The translations under genes were made by a program, and so were the position numbers. From Scolecobasidium constrictum UM 578 (lineage: Eukaryota; Ascomycota; Dothideomycetes; Venturiales; Sympoventuriaceae): 64,000 bases of DNA. Each line of letters opens with the position of its first letter. Positions within the stretch are counted from its first letter, which is position 1. The notes below the pieces were generated by a model. That model worked only from the letters and a program-made list of their open reading frames with translations. It was not told the DNA's origin and ran no database searches. Below, in pieces: positions 9,325-18,414 of this stretch. The DNA lies in assembly GCA_000611715.1 (NCBI GenBank), contig AZYM01000147.1:124001-188000 (forward strand), in the 5' to 3' direction.

Positions 9325-11391
9325 CTAGATCAAAGCCGCGCCACGGAACATGGCGTCCCTGATCTCTCTCACGACGTCTTTCCTGTCGTTTTTGCCAACT
9401 AGGACCACACCACGTCCTCTTCGTCCCATTCGACCAGTACGTCCCAGGCGATGGATGAAATCAATAGACGTATGCGGCACATCGTACAGCACGACATGAC
9501 GCACTGCAGTTGTATCTATACCACGGGAGGCGATGTCTGTACACACAAGGACCTTGGTGTTGGGCAGCGTCCGCACAGGTCTCTTCGCTCCTCGTTTCAG
9601 TGGCGCCGCGATTTGCTTCGTATCTTTGTCAGGCAGTGTCGCTGAGCAGAACTGAGCAAGCAGATCAGTCTGCGTGCGCGTGTCCAGATCTCGATTGAGT
9701 GCGACGGCATCAACGCCCTTGCTGGCAAGATACTCAGCGAGCTCAATAGTCTTCTCTCGCTCGTTGACGAAGACAATCAGGCGCTTCGTGGGCACCGTCT
9801 CCATCTCACCGTCTTCCACATGCTCAGCCGCAGACGATCCAATCTTCCAGATCACGTCAGCACAAGCGAGGTCCTTGTTGCCCTTGTACGGATCTTTCTC
9901 GATGTCTACTACTCCCAGCTGGACTCGGCGAGGAATTGCATGCAGATTTGGCGTGGTCAAGCGTTTGATGTCGGGGAAACGATCTCGCAAGAAGTTGTCC
10001 AACCGCTTCGGTATCGTTGCCGAGCAGAGCACTAGCTGCTTCAAGCTTGGTGTAGCCCTGTCAAGAATCTTGCTAGTGATTGGTGAGAACGAGCGATCCA
10101 GGAGGGAGTCTGCCTCATCGACAACGAGATGAGAGACTTTTGACAGAATGTGCGGCTCCGAGTCCGATATGGACGCAAGCAGATGCGGCGTTGAGACCAG
10201 GACATCCATGTTGGAGTAGATTCTGCTCTTGATGACCGCTTGAGTATAGTTGGATGAAACGAAAGAAGCTCGGAATTTGACCTCGTGACTCAATGCTTTG
10301 GCAGTCAAGCCGACCTGCTCAACCAGTTCGGCAGTGGGGACGAGCACAACGACTCTCGGTCTTCCAACGTTGGATGTGTCAAAGTCGTCAGGCGGGGCCA
10401 CCTCGAACATGTTCTCCTTCGTCTTCTCCTTCTCCTCTGCCTCTTGCTGCGCCTTTCTCCCTTCCTCTATCAATTTGTCCTCGGCCTCAGCACGCTTCAT
10501 CGCATCAATGGCTGGCAGCAAGTATGCCATGGTCTTGCCAGAACCTGTCTCTGCCGCTAGCAAGAACTGCTGCATGCCGTCCTGCTTGACCGCTTGCCGC
10601 CGCCTGCGTGTCTCGCCCATGCCCAGTAGCGCAGGAATTGCAAGTGCTTGAATTGGTGTCGGCGCAATCTCATCCAATGCCTTAAATGCGTCCTTGTTGA
10701 TAGCCTTCTGTATGGAAGGAAGGAGCGGAAAGTCTTCGAAGCTCTCCACCTCGCTGATCTTGCTCTTGATCTGGTTGCGTGCACCATAGCTGACGGTGGC
10801 AAGTGCCTGCTGCATCTTCAATGAATGATAGTCGCCTGCTTGTCGTCCGCCTTTTTCTTTTGCATTTCGTCTGCTTGAGCTGCTTTCTTCTCGTGATGCC
10901 TGTCTTTCGCCAGATGCCCAAGCTTTCGACCTCGTAGTCGGCGTTCTTGCTGCCGGGACTCTGGCCGTCCTCTGGTTCAGTGCGCCAAATGGCCCAGCTC
11001 GTGGTCTGTCCGCTGGCGATGTCTTCAAACCGCCATCTCTTGTCCTTCTCTGTCTTCTCTCCTGAGGCGCGGGTGCCCACAGAGGATAATTCGAGCCTCC
11101 TTCCTGCCCTCGTGCTGGGGTTGGTTCACGCTCCTGAATGACGTCTTTGTAGTATGCCGCTCTCCTCTCTTTGCGCGACGCTGTTGATGACCTCGATGGC
11201 TCTTCAGGTACATCGCTGCCTCGACGTCCTCGATCTCGTGATGGCGTTGACTGGGAGACTCTGCTGGAGAGGACCATGCGCGATGGTCGTCGTCGCTGCG
11301 CCTGCGCATATGTGCGGACCTGAGCCCATTGCGGACGGGATACAGATGCAGACTGGCAGAAGAGACAGACTGAGGGGGAGGAGCGAAGCAT
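9325..11391 (-). CDS. MRH4: Mitochondrial DEAD-box RNA helicase Mrh4
   Basis: An uninterrupted frame with all DEAD-box motifs in order: Q-motif region (PTPIQALAIPALLG), motif I AETGSGKT near residue 282, Ia PTAELV, Ib STPHLL, motif II VVDEADSLLD near 425, motif III CSAT near 454, IV VFVNERE, V TDIASRGID and VI HRLGRTGRMGRRG near 647. The long basic Ser/Arg-rich N-terminus and the variant Q-motif region match Mrh4, the mitochondrial helicase needed for assembly of the large mitoribosomal subunit. I chose the ATG at 11391 (MLRSSPSVCL..., 688 aa) because fungal Mrh4 proteins start in this context; an in-frame ATG at 11445 would add 18 residues. The N-terminus is Arg/Ser-rich without acidic residues, as expected for a mitochondrial presequence. 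Confidence 0.88.
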   Translation of the reverse strand: MLRSSPSVCLFCQSASVSRPQWAQVRTYAQAQRRRPSRMVLSSRVSQSTPSRDRGRRGSDVPEEPSRSSTASRKERRAAYYKDVIQEREPTPARGQEGGSNYPLWAPAPQERRQRRTRDGGLKTSPADRPRAGPFGALNQRTARVPAARTPTTRSKAWASGERQASREESSSSRRNAKEKGGRQAGDYHSLKMQQALATVSYGARNQIKSKISEVESFEDFPLLPSIQKAINKDAFKALDEIAPTPIQALAIPALLGMGETRRRRQAVKQDGMQQFLLAAETGSGKTMAYLLPAIDAMKRAEAEDKLIEEGRKAQQEAEEKEKTKENMFEVAPPDDFDTSNVGRPRVVVLVPTAELVEQVGLTAKALSHEVKFRASFVSSNYTQAVIKSRIYSNMDVLVSTPHLLASISDSEPHILSKVSHLVVDEADSLLDRSFSPITSKILDRATPSLKQLVLCSATIPKRLDNFLRDRFPDIKRLTTPNLHAIPRRVQLGVVDIEKDPYKGNKDLACADVIWKIGSSAAEHVEDGEMETVPTKRLIVFVNEREKTIELAEYLASKGVDAVALNRDLDTRTQTDLLAQFCSATLPDKDTKQIAAPLKRGAKRPVRTLPNTKVLVCTDIASRGIDTTAVRHVVLYDVPHTSIDFIHRLGRTGRMGRRGRGVVLVGKNDRKDVVREIRDAMFRGAALI

Positions 11392-11679
11392 CCTGCTTCG
11401 GAACAGCCTCGATGAGAAATGACAATGAACGACGAGGAACACCATCGCAATGCGCTTGAGATGGATTTTTTCTAAACGGGTTAGCGCAGCATGCAGGGCG
11501 GCGGAGGGCAAGGCTGATCACGTGCGAGTCCGTCTATTGCGTCCTATCGGAACGAACGCGATTGCCAACAGTAGAAACGTGTCTAGATATGCTGAGATAG
11601 TACTATATGCCACGTATCGTATTGCCATTCCTCGATCCTCCCATCAGCCGTCCCTGCTTTCAGCGCTTCATCTACCATG

Positions 11680-12819
11680 TCAATCAAAATAGCCTGACCT
11701 GCTCCCTGGAGTACTCGTGAGCGACTCCTCGTTCACTTCCTTGATCGGGTTCGGTCCACTCAGACCAGGACTTCTCAGAGGGGTAGACCACCCAGAGCTC
11801 ATTTTCTTCAGCGCTTCAATGCCCTTCTGCATGCCCGTTGTTGGACTCGTGCTGCCAGAATGTTTCCCTTCTTCCGCCATTGTGACGAACTCATTGGAAG
11901 TGCCCTTGCTACCCTTTGGCTGCGCTAATGGATCAGAGAACTCGAGAGTGACTCTGTTGTTTGTCGTATGACCTGCAGAGTTGCGCTTGGAGTTATTTGC
12001 AGTCGAGCTTTGCGTGACAGCTCGCGATCGCTGCGTTGCCTGCGTTGGCGACTCTACGTTCGGAGCAGAGGCAGTATGCTTATGCTTCGCCTCGATATGC
12101 TTGGGCATCACAAGCTGGAATGGCTCTGAAGTGTTGTTGTCCAAGTTCTTGATCTGCACACCTGCCATTTGCCGGATAAGATCGTGCTCTTGATCCTCGT
12201 ATGTCTCTGCCAAAGTCTCTTCGCCGACCTTCCAATTAGCAGGGCAGAGCACTCCTTTGTCGGCTGCTACCTTGAATGCTTCGACCAGTCGAAGAGCTTC
12301 GAGCACACTTCGCCCTACAGCGATGTTGTTCATCGTGATCTGCTGGACAATACCCTCAGGATCGATGATGTACATGCCTCGAGTCGCCATGCCCTTATTC
12401 TCTAGCAGGACTCCATAGTCACGACTCATCTGATGGCTTTGGTCGCTTGCAAGTGTGACGCGAACGCCACCTAAGCCACCAAGAGACTTCGGCAAATGTT
12501 GCCATTGCCACAGACAATGTTTCGAATCCGTCGAGACAAAGACAACTTCGCAGTCGCGCTCTGCGAACTCATCGATGCAGTTGTGGAAAGCAAGAACTTC
12601 GGTTGGACACACAAATGAGAACGCCGCTGGGATAAAGAGGATCATCACCCATCGCTTGCGCTTGATGTATGACTCGAGTGAGATGTCTACATGTTATTAG
12701 ATCGAAATTGGAGCTTTGATAGTGGAAGCCCACCTACCAGCGAACTCGCCATCAACCACAGCCTCGCATGAAAAGTCCGGCGCTCTGTGGCCCACGCGGG
12801 CTTTTCCGACGCAAGGCAT
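11680..12819 (-). CDS. Typical 2-Cys peroxiredoxin with long C-terminal extension
   Basis: Two exons, 12819-12738 and 12686-11680 (51-bp intron, GTAGGT donor, ATGTAG acceptor), encode 362 residues. The AhpC/TSA domain fills about residues 1-195. The start MPCVGKARVGHRAPDFSCEA resembles Tsa1/Prx1. The peroxidatic cysteine is C54 in the context PAAFSFVCPTE (PxxxSxxC; Ser is allowed at the Thr position). The resolving cysteine is C175 (VLCPANW), and a GGLG motif is present. Normal members end near residue 200, but this protein continues about 165 residues as a Ser/Thr/Asn-rich, probably disordered tail with many SP/TP sites. The reaction is reduction of H2O2 and organic peroxides using thioredoxin. 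It lies in tandem with the NiCoT gene, 283 bp downstream of that gene's stop. The tail is in the same exon and frame as the catalytic domain, so a splice artefact is unlikely. Confidence 0.9.
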
Positions 12820-13102
12820 GTCGAGGATGGATTTTGCAAGAAAAAATACGATGGTGAAGATTGTTGACGAACTCCGCTGATGCAGAATTTGATCGCCATT
12901 GTTTTATGTAGAAACTGTTCTCGTCTTTGATCTGGTCAAGCAGCTCGAATTCGTTCATAATGCAGCCACGATCCCAGACAGTGATATCTTTCGAGGGGAG
13001 AACAAAGGCTTGTTGACCCGACCTTCTGGTTCTCGTACATGCACTCAGGAATGTTGACGAATGCGGAAGTGCGGACCTCGAAACTTGACGGTCGAGACCC
13101 CA

Positions 13103-14572
13103 TCAGCGCTTTGCAGGTGGATCAATATTGATTGTCTGCGTCTGTACGCTGGTCGAGGGCTCAATATCCACGAGTAAATCGTCTTGAGCGGGGACGACTG
13201 AGTCCTCATCGTGTGAGTCCCGGTTTGATCGTAGAAGCATAGCTCGCTTCCGCTCGACTCGTCTCCGCCATGGCTTGTAGAGCAAGAAACTGGCAACACC
13301 TGCGACAAGGAATGCGCCGCAAATACAGCCACCTGAAATGGTCAGCCTAGGCCATCAGAATCCACAAAAATCAGAAACATACCAACAATGTCATAGCGAT
13401 CACCTAAAGCATTGACACCTTGCCAGAATGGCTTCTCGGCTTCTTCGTCGCTGATGACGGAGGCGCCCAAGATCAAGAATTGGACGATACCAATGAAGAC
13501 CGCCACAATGACGGTGATCGCAGTCAGAGCAAGCGAATAATAACAGATAGCGATCTGATCCTTTGCCAGCGATGCACTCGAATACAAGCTCATCATCAGT
13601 GCACCATCTGCAGTATCAATCATGCACATGCCAGCTGTAAACAGAATTGGGAAGATCAAGATGAGCCAAAGCGAGGTACCTCGAGCGGACTGTATGCTTG
13701 AGATTCCAAGCAATGCGACTTCGGAAGAGGTGTCGAATCCAAGCCCAAACAAGACACCCAATGGATACATCTTCCACGGGCGGTCGATGAGCTTGAACAT
13801 TCTCTTCAGCACTCCAAACATCGGTCCTCCTACGCCGGCTAAGATCTGAACATCCGTCGGCTCATCTCCCGGTGCAGTCCTGAGAAGCGTCCGCATGCGT
13901 ACCCAAAGCTTCCAGCCAATGTAGAGATTCATGATACCCAAGAGCAACAGGAACGTAGCCGATACGGAAGAACCAATGATGCCACCGACGCGGGAGAAGT
14001 TGTCAAATCTGTCTGACACAGCAGCTGCTGTCGCTGCGACTACGATTGAGGTGATAATGACAATGGTCGAATGCCCGAGCGAGAAGAAAGTGCCAACCGT
14101 CACGGGTCTTTGGCCAGCCGCGAGTAGACGTCGTGTCATGAGATCGATGGCAGAGATGTGGTCCGCATCGAATGCATGTCTGAGGCCAAGCACCCATGAG
14201 AGCAAAGCGGTCGAGATCAAGGAGCTACATCTCGAGTCAACCGAGTTCTACCTCGCACAATGCCATAGCTTACGGATGATAGTGCTGGACCTGGATTAGC
14301 TATACATCCATTGCATATTGCATAGCAGAACTTACTAAAATGATTCCTGCTGCAACCCACACGATGATATTGACAAAGATGAGTAGAGCAATAATCGCCA
14401 CCGCTGGAAATGGCAGCTTCTTCAGTCCCGGAACTCGCGAATGAGTGTTAGAAGCTTTCATAGACACAACCTTGAACCACTTTGGACCTCGCACAGAGCC
14501 ATCGGTGCTATAGTCGTCGGGAAGTTCTCCATTGTGCTCAATATGAGCGTCACGATGGTGGTGATGCGACAT
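13103..14572 (-). CDS. NiCoT-family nickel/cobalt permease
   Basis: Four exons: 14572-14336, 14290-14274 (only 17 nt), 14224-13383 and 13332-13103, giving 441 residues; the introns are 45, 49 and 50 bp. It is a multi-pass membrane transporter of Ni2+ (and possibly Co2+), like S. pombe Nic1. The signature RHAFDADHISAID sits at about residues 100-112 and a second family motif is FGLGFDTSSEVALL. The micro-exon encodes VQHYH and splits a Pro codon; it restores the loop normally seen as HFHPTLIS between transmembrane helix 1 and the signature helix. The N-terminus has a His cluster (SHHHHRDAHIEH) that could bind metal. The C-terminal cytosolic tail after LLYKPW is basic, then acidic. Nickel supply in fungi mainly serves urease. 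Family assignment is certain; substrate preference is inferred. Confidence 0.92.
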
Positions 14573-14918
14573 CGTGTCTGCGCCGGGCTGCGAATGGATA
14601 TTACACGATTGCAGTGAACGTGCTAAGAAGACGTATTAGATATTTCGGCTGTATTTCTGGCTGTCCGACGGCGGCCGTCGCCGACTTAAGAGTTTATCAA
14701 GCTCGCCTGCAATGGTGGGGACTGCAGCTACTAGCTTGGGCGGCCAGACTCTCGGTACCTTGCTAACCGGCACTCTGATTGGCCTATTGAATCGCTCAAT
14801 CGATAAGGAGAATAATGATATCGAGTGAAGCAACTCTTGAAAAACTCTTGCTGCACGGTGTTCATGTCGAGGTCGAAGAGAAAATGCCCCAGCGCCTTGG
14901 TGATGCTGAGACTGTGTC
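14573..14918. other. Spacer between NiCoT start and CEM1 stop
   Basis: 346 bp without coding support; presumed promoter of the NiCoT gene and 3' end of the beta-ketoacyl synthase gene. No motif recognised. Confidence 0.5.
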
Positions 14919-16317
14919 TCATGATTTGAGCCTGGCGAAGCAGACACTTGCGTTCGTCCCTCCAAAACCAAAACTGTTAGACAGAGCAACATTGACCGCG
15001 CGTTCTTGAGCTTCATTTGGAACATAGTTGCAGTCAAAATCTGCAGAAGGATCCCCAGGATGCTCCAAGTTCAGCGTCGGAGGCATGATCCCATGATGAA
15101 TGGCCAGTATCGTGAAGATCGACTCCACACTGCCTGCAGCACCGAGCAAGTGACCGATGGCTCCCTTGGAGCTGCTGAAGTTGATATCTGAAGCCTTTGC
15201 TTTTCCGTTCTCGCCGAGTAAAAGTGTTTTCACGGCTTTATTCTCAGCGGCGTCGCCTAAAGATGTCGACGTAGCATGGGCATTGATGTAATCCACGTCT
15301 GATGGAGAAATGCCTGCATGCTTCAATGCCTTCTTCATGGCAAGACGTGGTCCCTCGCCATCTTCGCGAGGTGCAGTCATGTGGTGAGCATCCGAGGATA
15401 GCCCATAGCCTCTCAGCTCGGCATATATGCGAGCATTACGTGCCCGAGCATGCTCGAGTTCCTGGTCCTGATCAGCAAAATATCGCGAACACTGACGTGG
15501 GCTGTGCTACCTCAAGAATGACAACGCCGGCTCCCTCTCCGATGACAAAACCTGCTCTATCTCTATCAAACGGCCGTGAGGCTTTTGTCGGATCATCATT
15601 CCAGTCAGTAGCTAGACTTCGAGCTCTCGCAAATCCCGATATAGCCAATGGATGTATGCATGATTCAGCGCCACCAGCGACCATCACATCAGCATCGCCA
15701 AATGCTATGAGTCGTGCAGCATCACCAAGCGCATGCGTACCCGTGGTGCACGCAGTCGTTGCAGCATGATTGGGACCTCTGAAGCCCCAGCGCATCGATA
15801 TGTGTCCCGCAGCAAGATTAATCAGTAGTCGCGGCACGAACAGAGGCGACACTTTCTTGTACCCTCCTCTGTCGAAATCCAATGTTGTGTTCACCACATC
15901 ATCAAGACTTCCAATGCCCGAGCCGATGTAAACACCAGTAGCCTCAAGGTCATGTTCCTTGTTTGGCGACCACTCGGCATCTTCCAATGCCTCCTGAGTG
16001 GCGACCATGGCATACTGTGCAAACAGCGCCATCTTCCGCTGGTCTGTTGGAGAGAGCCATTCCTGCGCAGTCCAGCCGCCTTCAGACTTTGGTCCTAGAG
16101 GAACTACACCACCGATTCGACTCGGAAGTGTTTTGAAGACGTCACCGCGGTCTCGTAATGAGCGGATACCACACTGTCCATCAATGAGGCGTTGCCATGA
16201 TCGTCGAACTCCTGAGACGATGATCAGTTCCGTCTCTAGCGTAACCATGCAAACGTGGAAGTTACCCAGGCCTAATGGAGTGACAGCACCGAGACCTGTC
16301 ACTACAACACGTCTCAT
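14919..16317 (-). CDS. CEM1: Mitochondrial 3-oxoacyl-[acyl-carrier-protein] synthase
   Basis: Exons 16317-16266, 16211-15511 and 15467-14919 (introns 54 and 43 bp) encode 433 residues. This is a KAS II/FabF-type condensing enzyme of mitochondrial type II fatty acid synthesis, which supplies the octanoyl precursor of lipoate. It begins MRRVVVTGLGAVTPLGLG and has the nucleophilic Cys in TACTTGTHALGDAA and the catalytic His residues in NAHATSTSLGDAAE and GAIGHLLGAAGS. The C-terminal NSFGFGGTNAS is also conserved. The first intron is a multiple of three and in frame, so it could be mistaken for coding; removing it restores the family spacing GLGVRRSW. No classical presequence precedes the start, as is also the case for yeast Cem1. 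An upstream targeting exon cannot be excluded. Confidence 0.93.
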
Positions 16318-16901
16318 CTCATTTTCGTGATGCAAGTGATGAAAGTTCGAAGTTGCAATGGTCAAAGCATCTCGAGATGCTGGTCGACAACGCACGGGCC
16401 ACTACTCACAGCCTTTCGGCACAACCTTCTCTAACTTGAGCACTATGCATTCAGAGCACGAGAGTTGTGCAGAATGCCGTCGACATGGAATGGAAAGAAA
16501 TGTGCCCTCTCTTGACAGGCAGTAATCTAGCTCGAGGCAGGAGGAGCACAGCAGTGAGTTCAACTCGAGTGAGCATCTTAAGGCATCGGAATAACAGACC
16601 AGCTATTACCTACGTCTGCATCAAATCGCAGCATGGGTCCGACTCCTTTCACTGTTGATCCCATTGATGGTCGAGCTAGAATACTGGTGAAGTGCCGGCT
16701 TGCGGATGAGTAGACGTGAGAAAAGTGCCTCATTGGCGCTTGATTTTCTCTACCATGCAAGAATAGGACCACAGCCTAACGCCATTGCCTTGCCTGTATG
16801 CAGTATCGTCTGCAGATATGAAGCGTGCAAGTATGCTACATGACAGCCGTATGTCCATTCGCCCAAACTTGCAGCGCCATATGCGTGAATCATCGAATCG
16901 C
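16318..16901. other. Intergenic between CEM1 and RPS24
   Basis: 584 bp without coding support on either strand. It holds the promoter side of CEM1 and the 3' flank of the S24 gene. Confidence 0.5.
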
Positions 16902-17604
16902 TTAGTCTCCCTTCTTCTTCTTTGCGCCCTTGACCTTCGCCGTTCCTCGCAACTCCTTTGAACGATTCTTGCGCTGCTTGCCTGTTCGTGTCCGTTAGTG
17001 GCTGCGCTGACCCATCGTGCTTTTGGGTATGCGTACGCTGCTGTCTGCTGGCCTTCTCAATCTTGGAGGCGAGGCCGTATCGGACCTGCCTGTAGTGTGG
17101 CTCGAACTTCTTGAGCGCCTCTGGCGAGTCGTAGATCTGCCCATAATCTGTCAGCCACCTATCCACCACCCATTGACCTCATCATCATGTCTGCGTACCA
17201 GAGCGAAACCAGTCGACTTGCCACCACCAAACTGCGTTCTGAAGCCGAAGACTGAGACTGCGTCCTTGTTGGCCTTGTAGAGACCAGAGAGCTTGTCGCG
17301 GAGTTCTGCACCGCATTAGTCCTTGTTGCTTGATCCATCTTTTGCCCCTCGAGGTTCACTGACCATCCTTGCTGACGTTGGCGCGCGATGGGTGAAGGAC
17401 ATCGCTGTAGCGTGCGTTAGAGTGCGGTCGACGATGATGCTGCCTGTCAATTGCTACTCACACAACCATCTAGGAGTGTGTTCGTTAGTCTCTTGTACTC
17501 GTCATGCATACACCACCCGTTGGAGTGCAACTCACCTGCTTGCGCATCAACAGCGGGTTCCTAATGAATTTGCGCGTGCGCAAGGTGACCGGTGCGTCAG
17601 ACAT
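16902..17604 (-). CDS. RPS24: 40S ribosomal protein S24 (eS24)
   Basis: Six exons: 17604-17536, 17469-17462 (8 nt), 17404-17364, 17305-17199, 17136-17037 and 16981-16902, giving 134 residues. The introns are 66, 57, 58, 62 and 55 bp, all GT-AG. The product is a structural component of the small cytosolic ribosomal subunit. The sequence follows the eS24 consensus: MSDAPVTLRTRKFIRNPLLM at the start, then MVVDVLHPSRANVSKDELRD, FGFRTQFGGGKSTGFALIYD and a basic Lys-rich tail ending GAKKKKGD. The 8-nt exon ATGGTTGT is required to encode the conserved Met-Val-Val after RKQ; skipping it would shift the frame. Five introns in a 405-nt coding sequence make this the most intron-dense gene in the window. 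Confidence 0.96.
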
Positions 17605-18414
17605 GATGAACGACGGCGTGTTTTGTGTTGCTGCGGTCGCTCGTGTATTGGTGCGGTAGATTTTCTTCGAGGTGGGTTGATTTCGAATTGTGCGCTTGCA
17701 TCGGTCCTTGGCACACCAGTCCACTTTTGATGTTACTCCCGAGCTTTAGCCGAGACTGGACTTTCACTTTGACTTGTGGGCCTTTGCTGCTTCTCTTCTT
17801 CAAGTTGATACGACATCGCAACCTTATCGTCGGCTATCCTCACTCTACGATGGATCGACCATTCCCTGATGTCAAGACGAAACTCCCGTGGTCTTTTTCG
17901 CTAACAATACCTTCACAATCACCAAGGTGTATCGTTAGATAGTACTTACGGACATTTCGCACCACTTAGCAGAGACTGCTAATTGATCATGACTGCGAAT
18001 TGCGCCTCAAATTCGAGTCTTCGTATACAAGCACATCCGCCTCATTGACAGCAATTGGGCGTGATTCATACCCGCAGCGGAGGCAGGCTGGAGTGCTTAT
18101 GTGTGCAGTTTCGCCTCTCCATGTCCACTGGCGGCGATGGCGTCTTCGAATGAGAGATGCAGCACAGCGCGTGGCAGACACGCAGGAGGTCGCCTAGAAT
18201 ATTCTTCCTCCTGTATGAACATGAATTCATTCTTGACATGCATACCACAATCTTTCAGACTTCATCTTCTACTCCTCGTTGCCAAGTCGCCATCCTGTCG
18301 TGTGGTGCGGAGTTACAACGCATCCATCCATCATTCTGCAGCAGCTGAAGCTTGACCTTGACAACCTCCACGGCCGGCAAGCAACTCGAAAGCTGAGCAC
18401 CGCGCGCTTTCGCC
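17605..18414. other. Divergent promoter region, RPS24 / RING-SH3 gene
   Basis: 810 bp between the start codons of two divergent genes. There is no supported ORF and I could not identify a known ribosomal-protein promoter element with confidence. Confidence 0.5.

Noticed and set aside
11392..11511. Longer N-terminus of MRH4
   Set aside because: The longest frame begins at a TTG codon; the ATG at 11445 is possible, but MLRSSPSVCL at 11391 fits the family start better.
16212..16265. In-frame reading through the first CEM1 intron
   Set aside because: The 54-bp segment is open and divisible by three, but has GTAACT and CTCAG ends and breaks the conserved GLG-VRRSW spacing of ketoacyl synthases.
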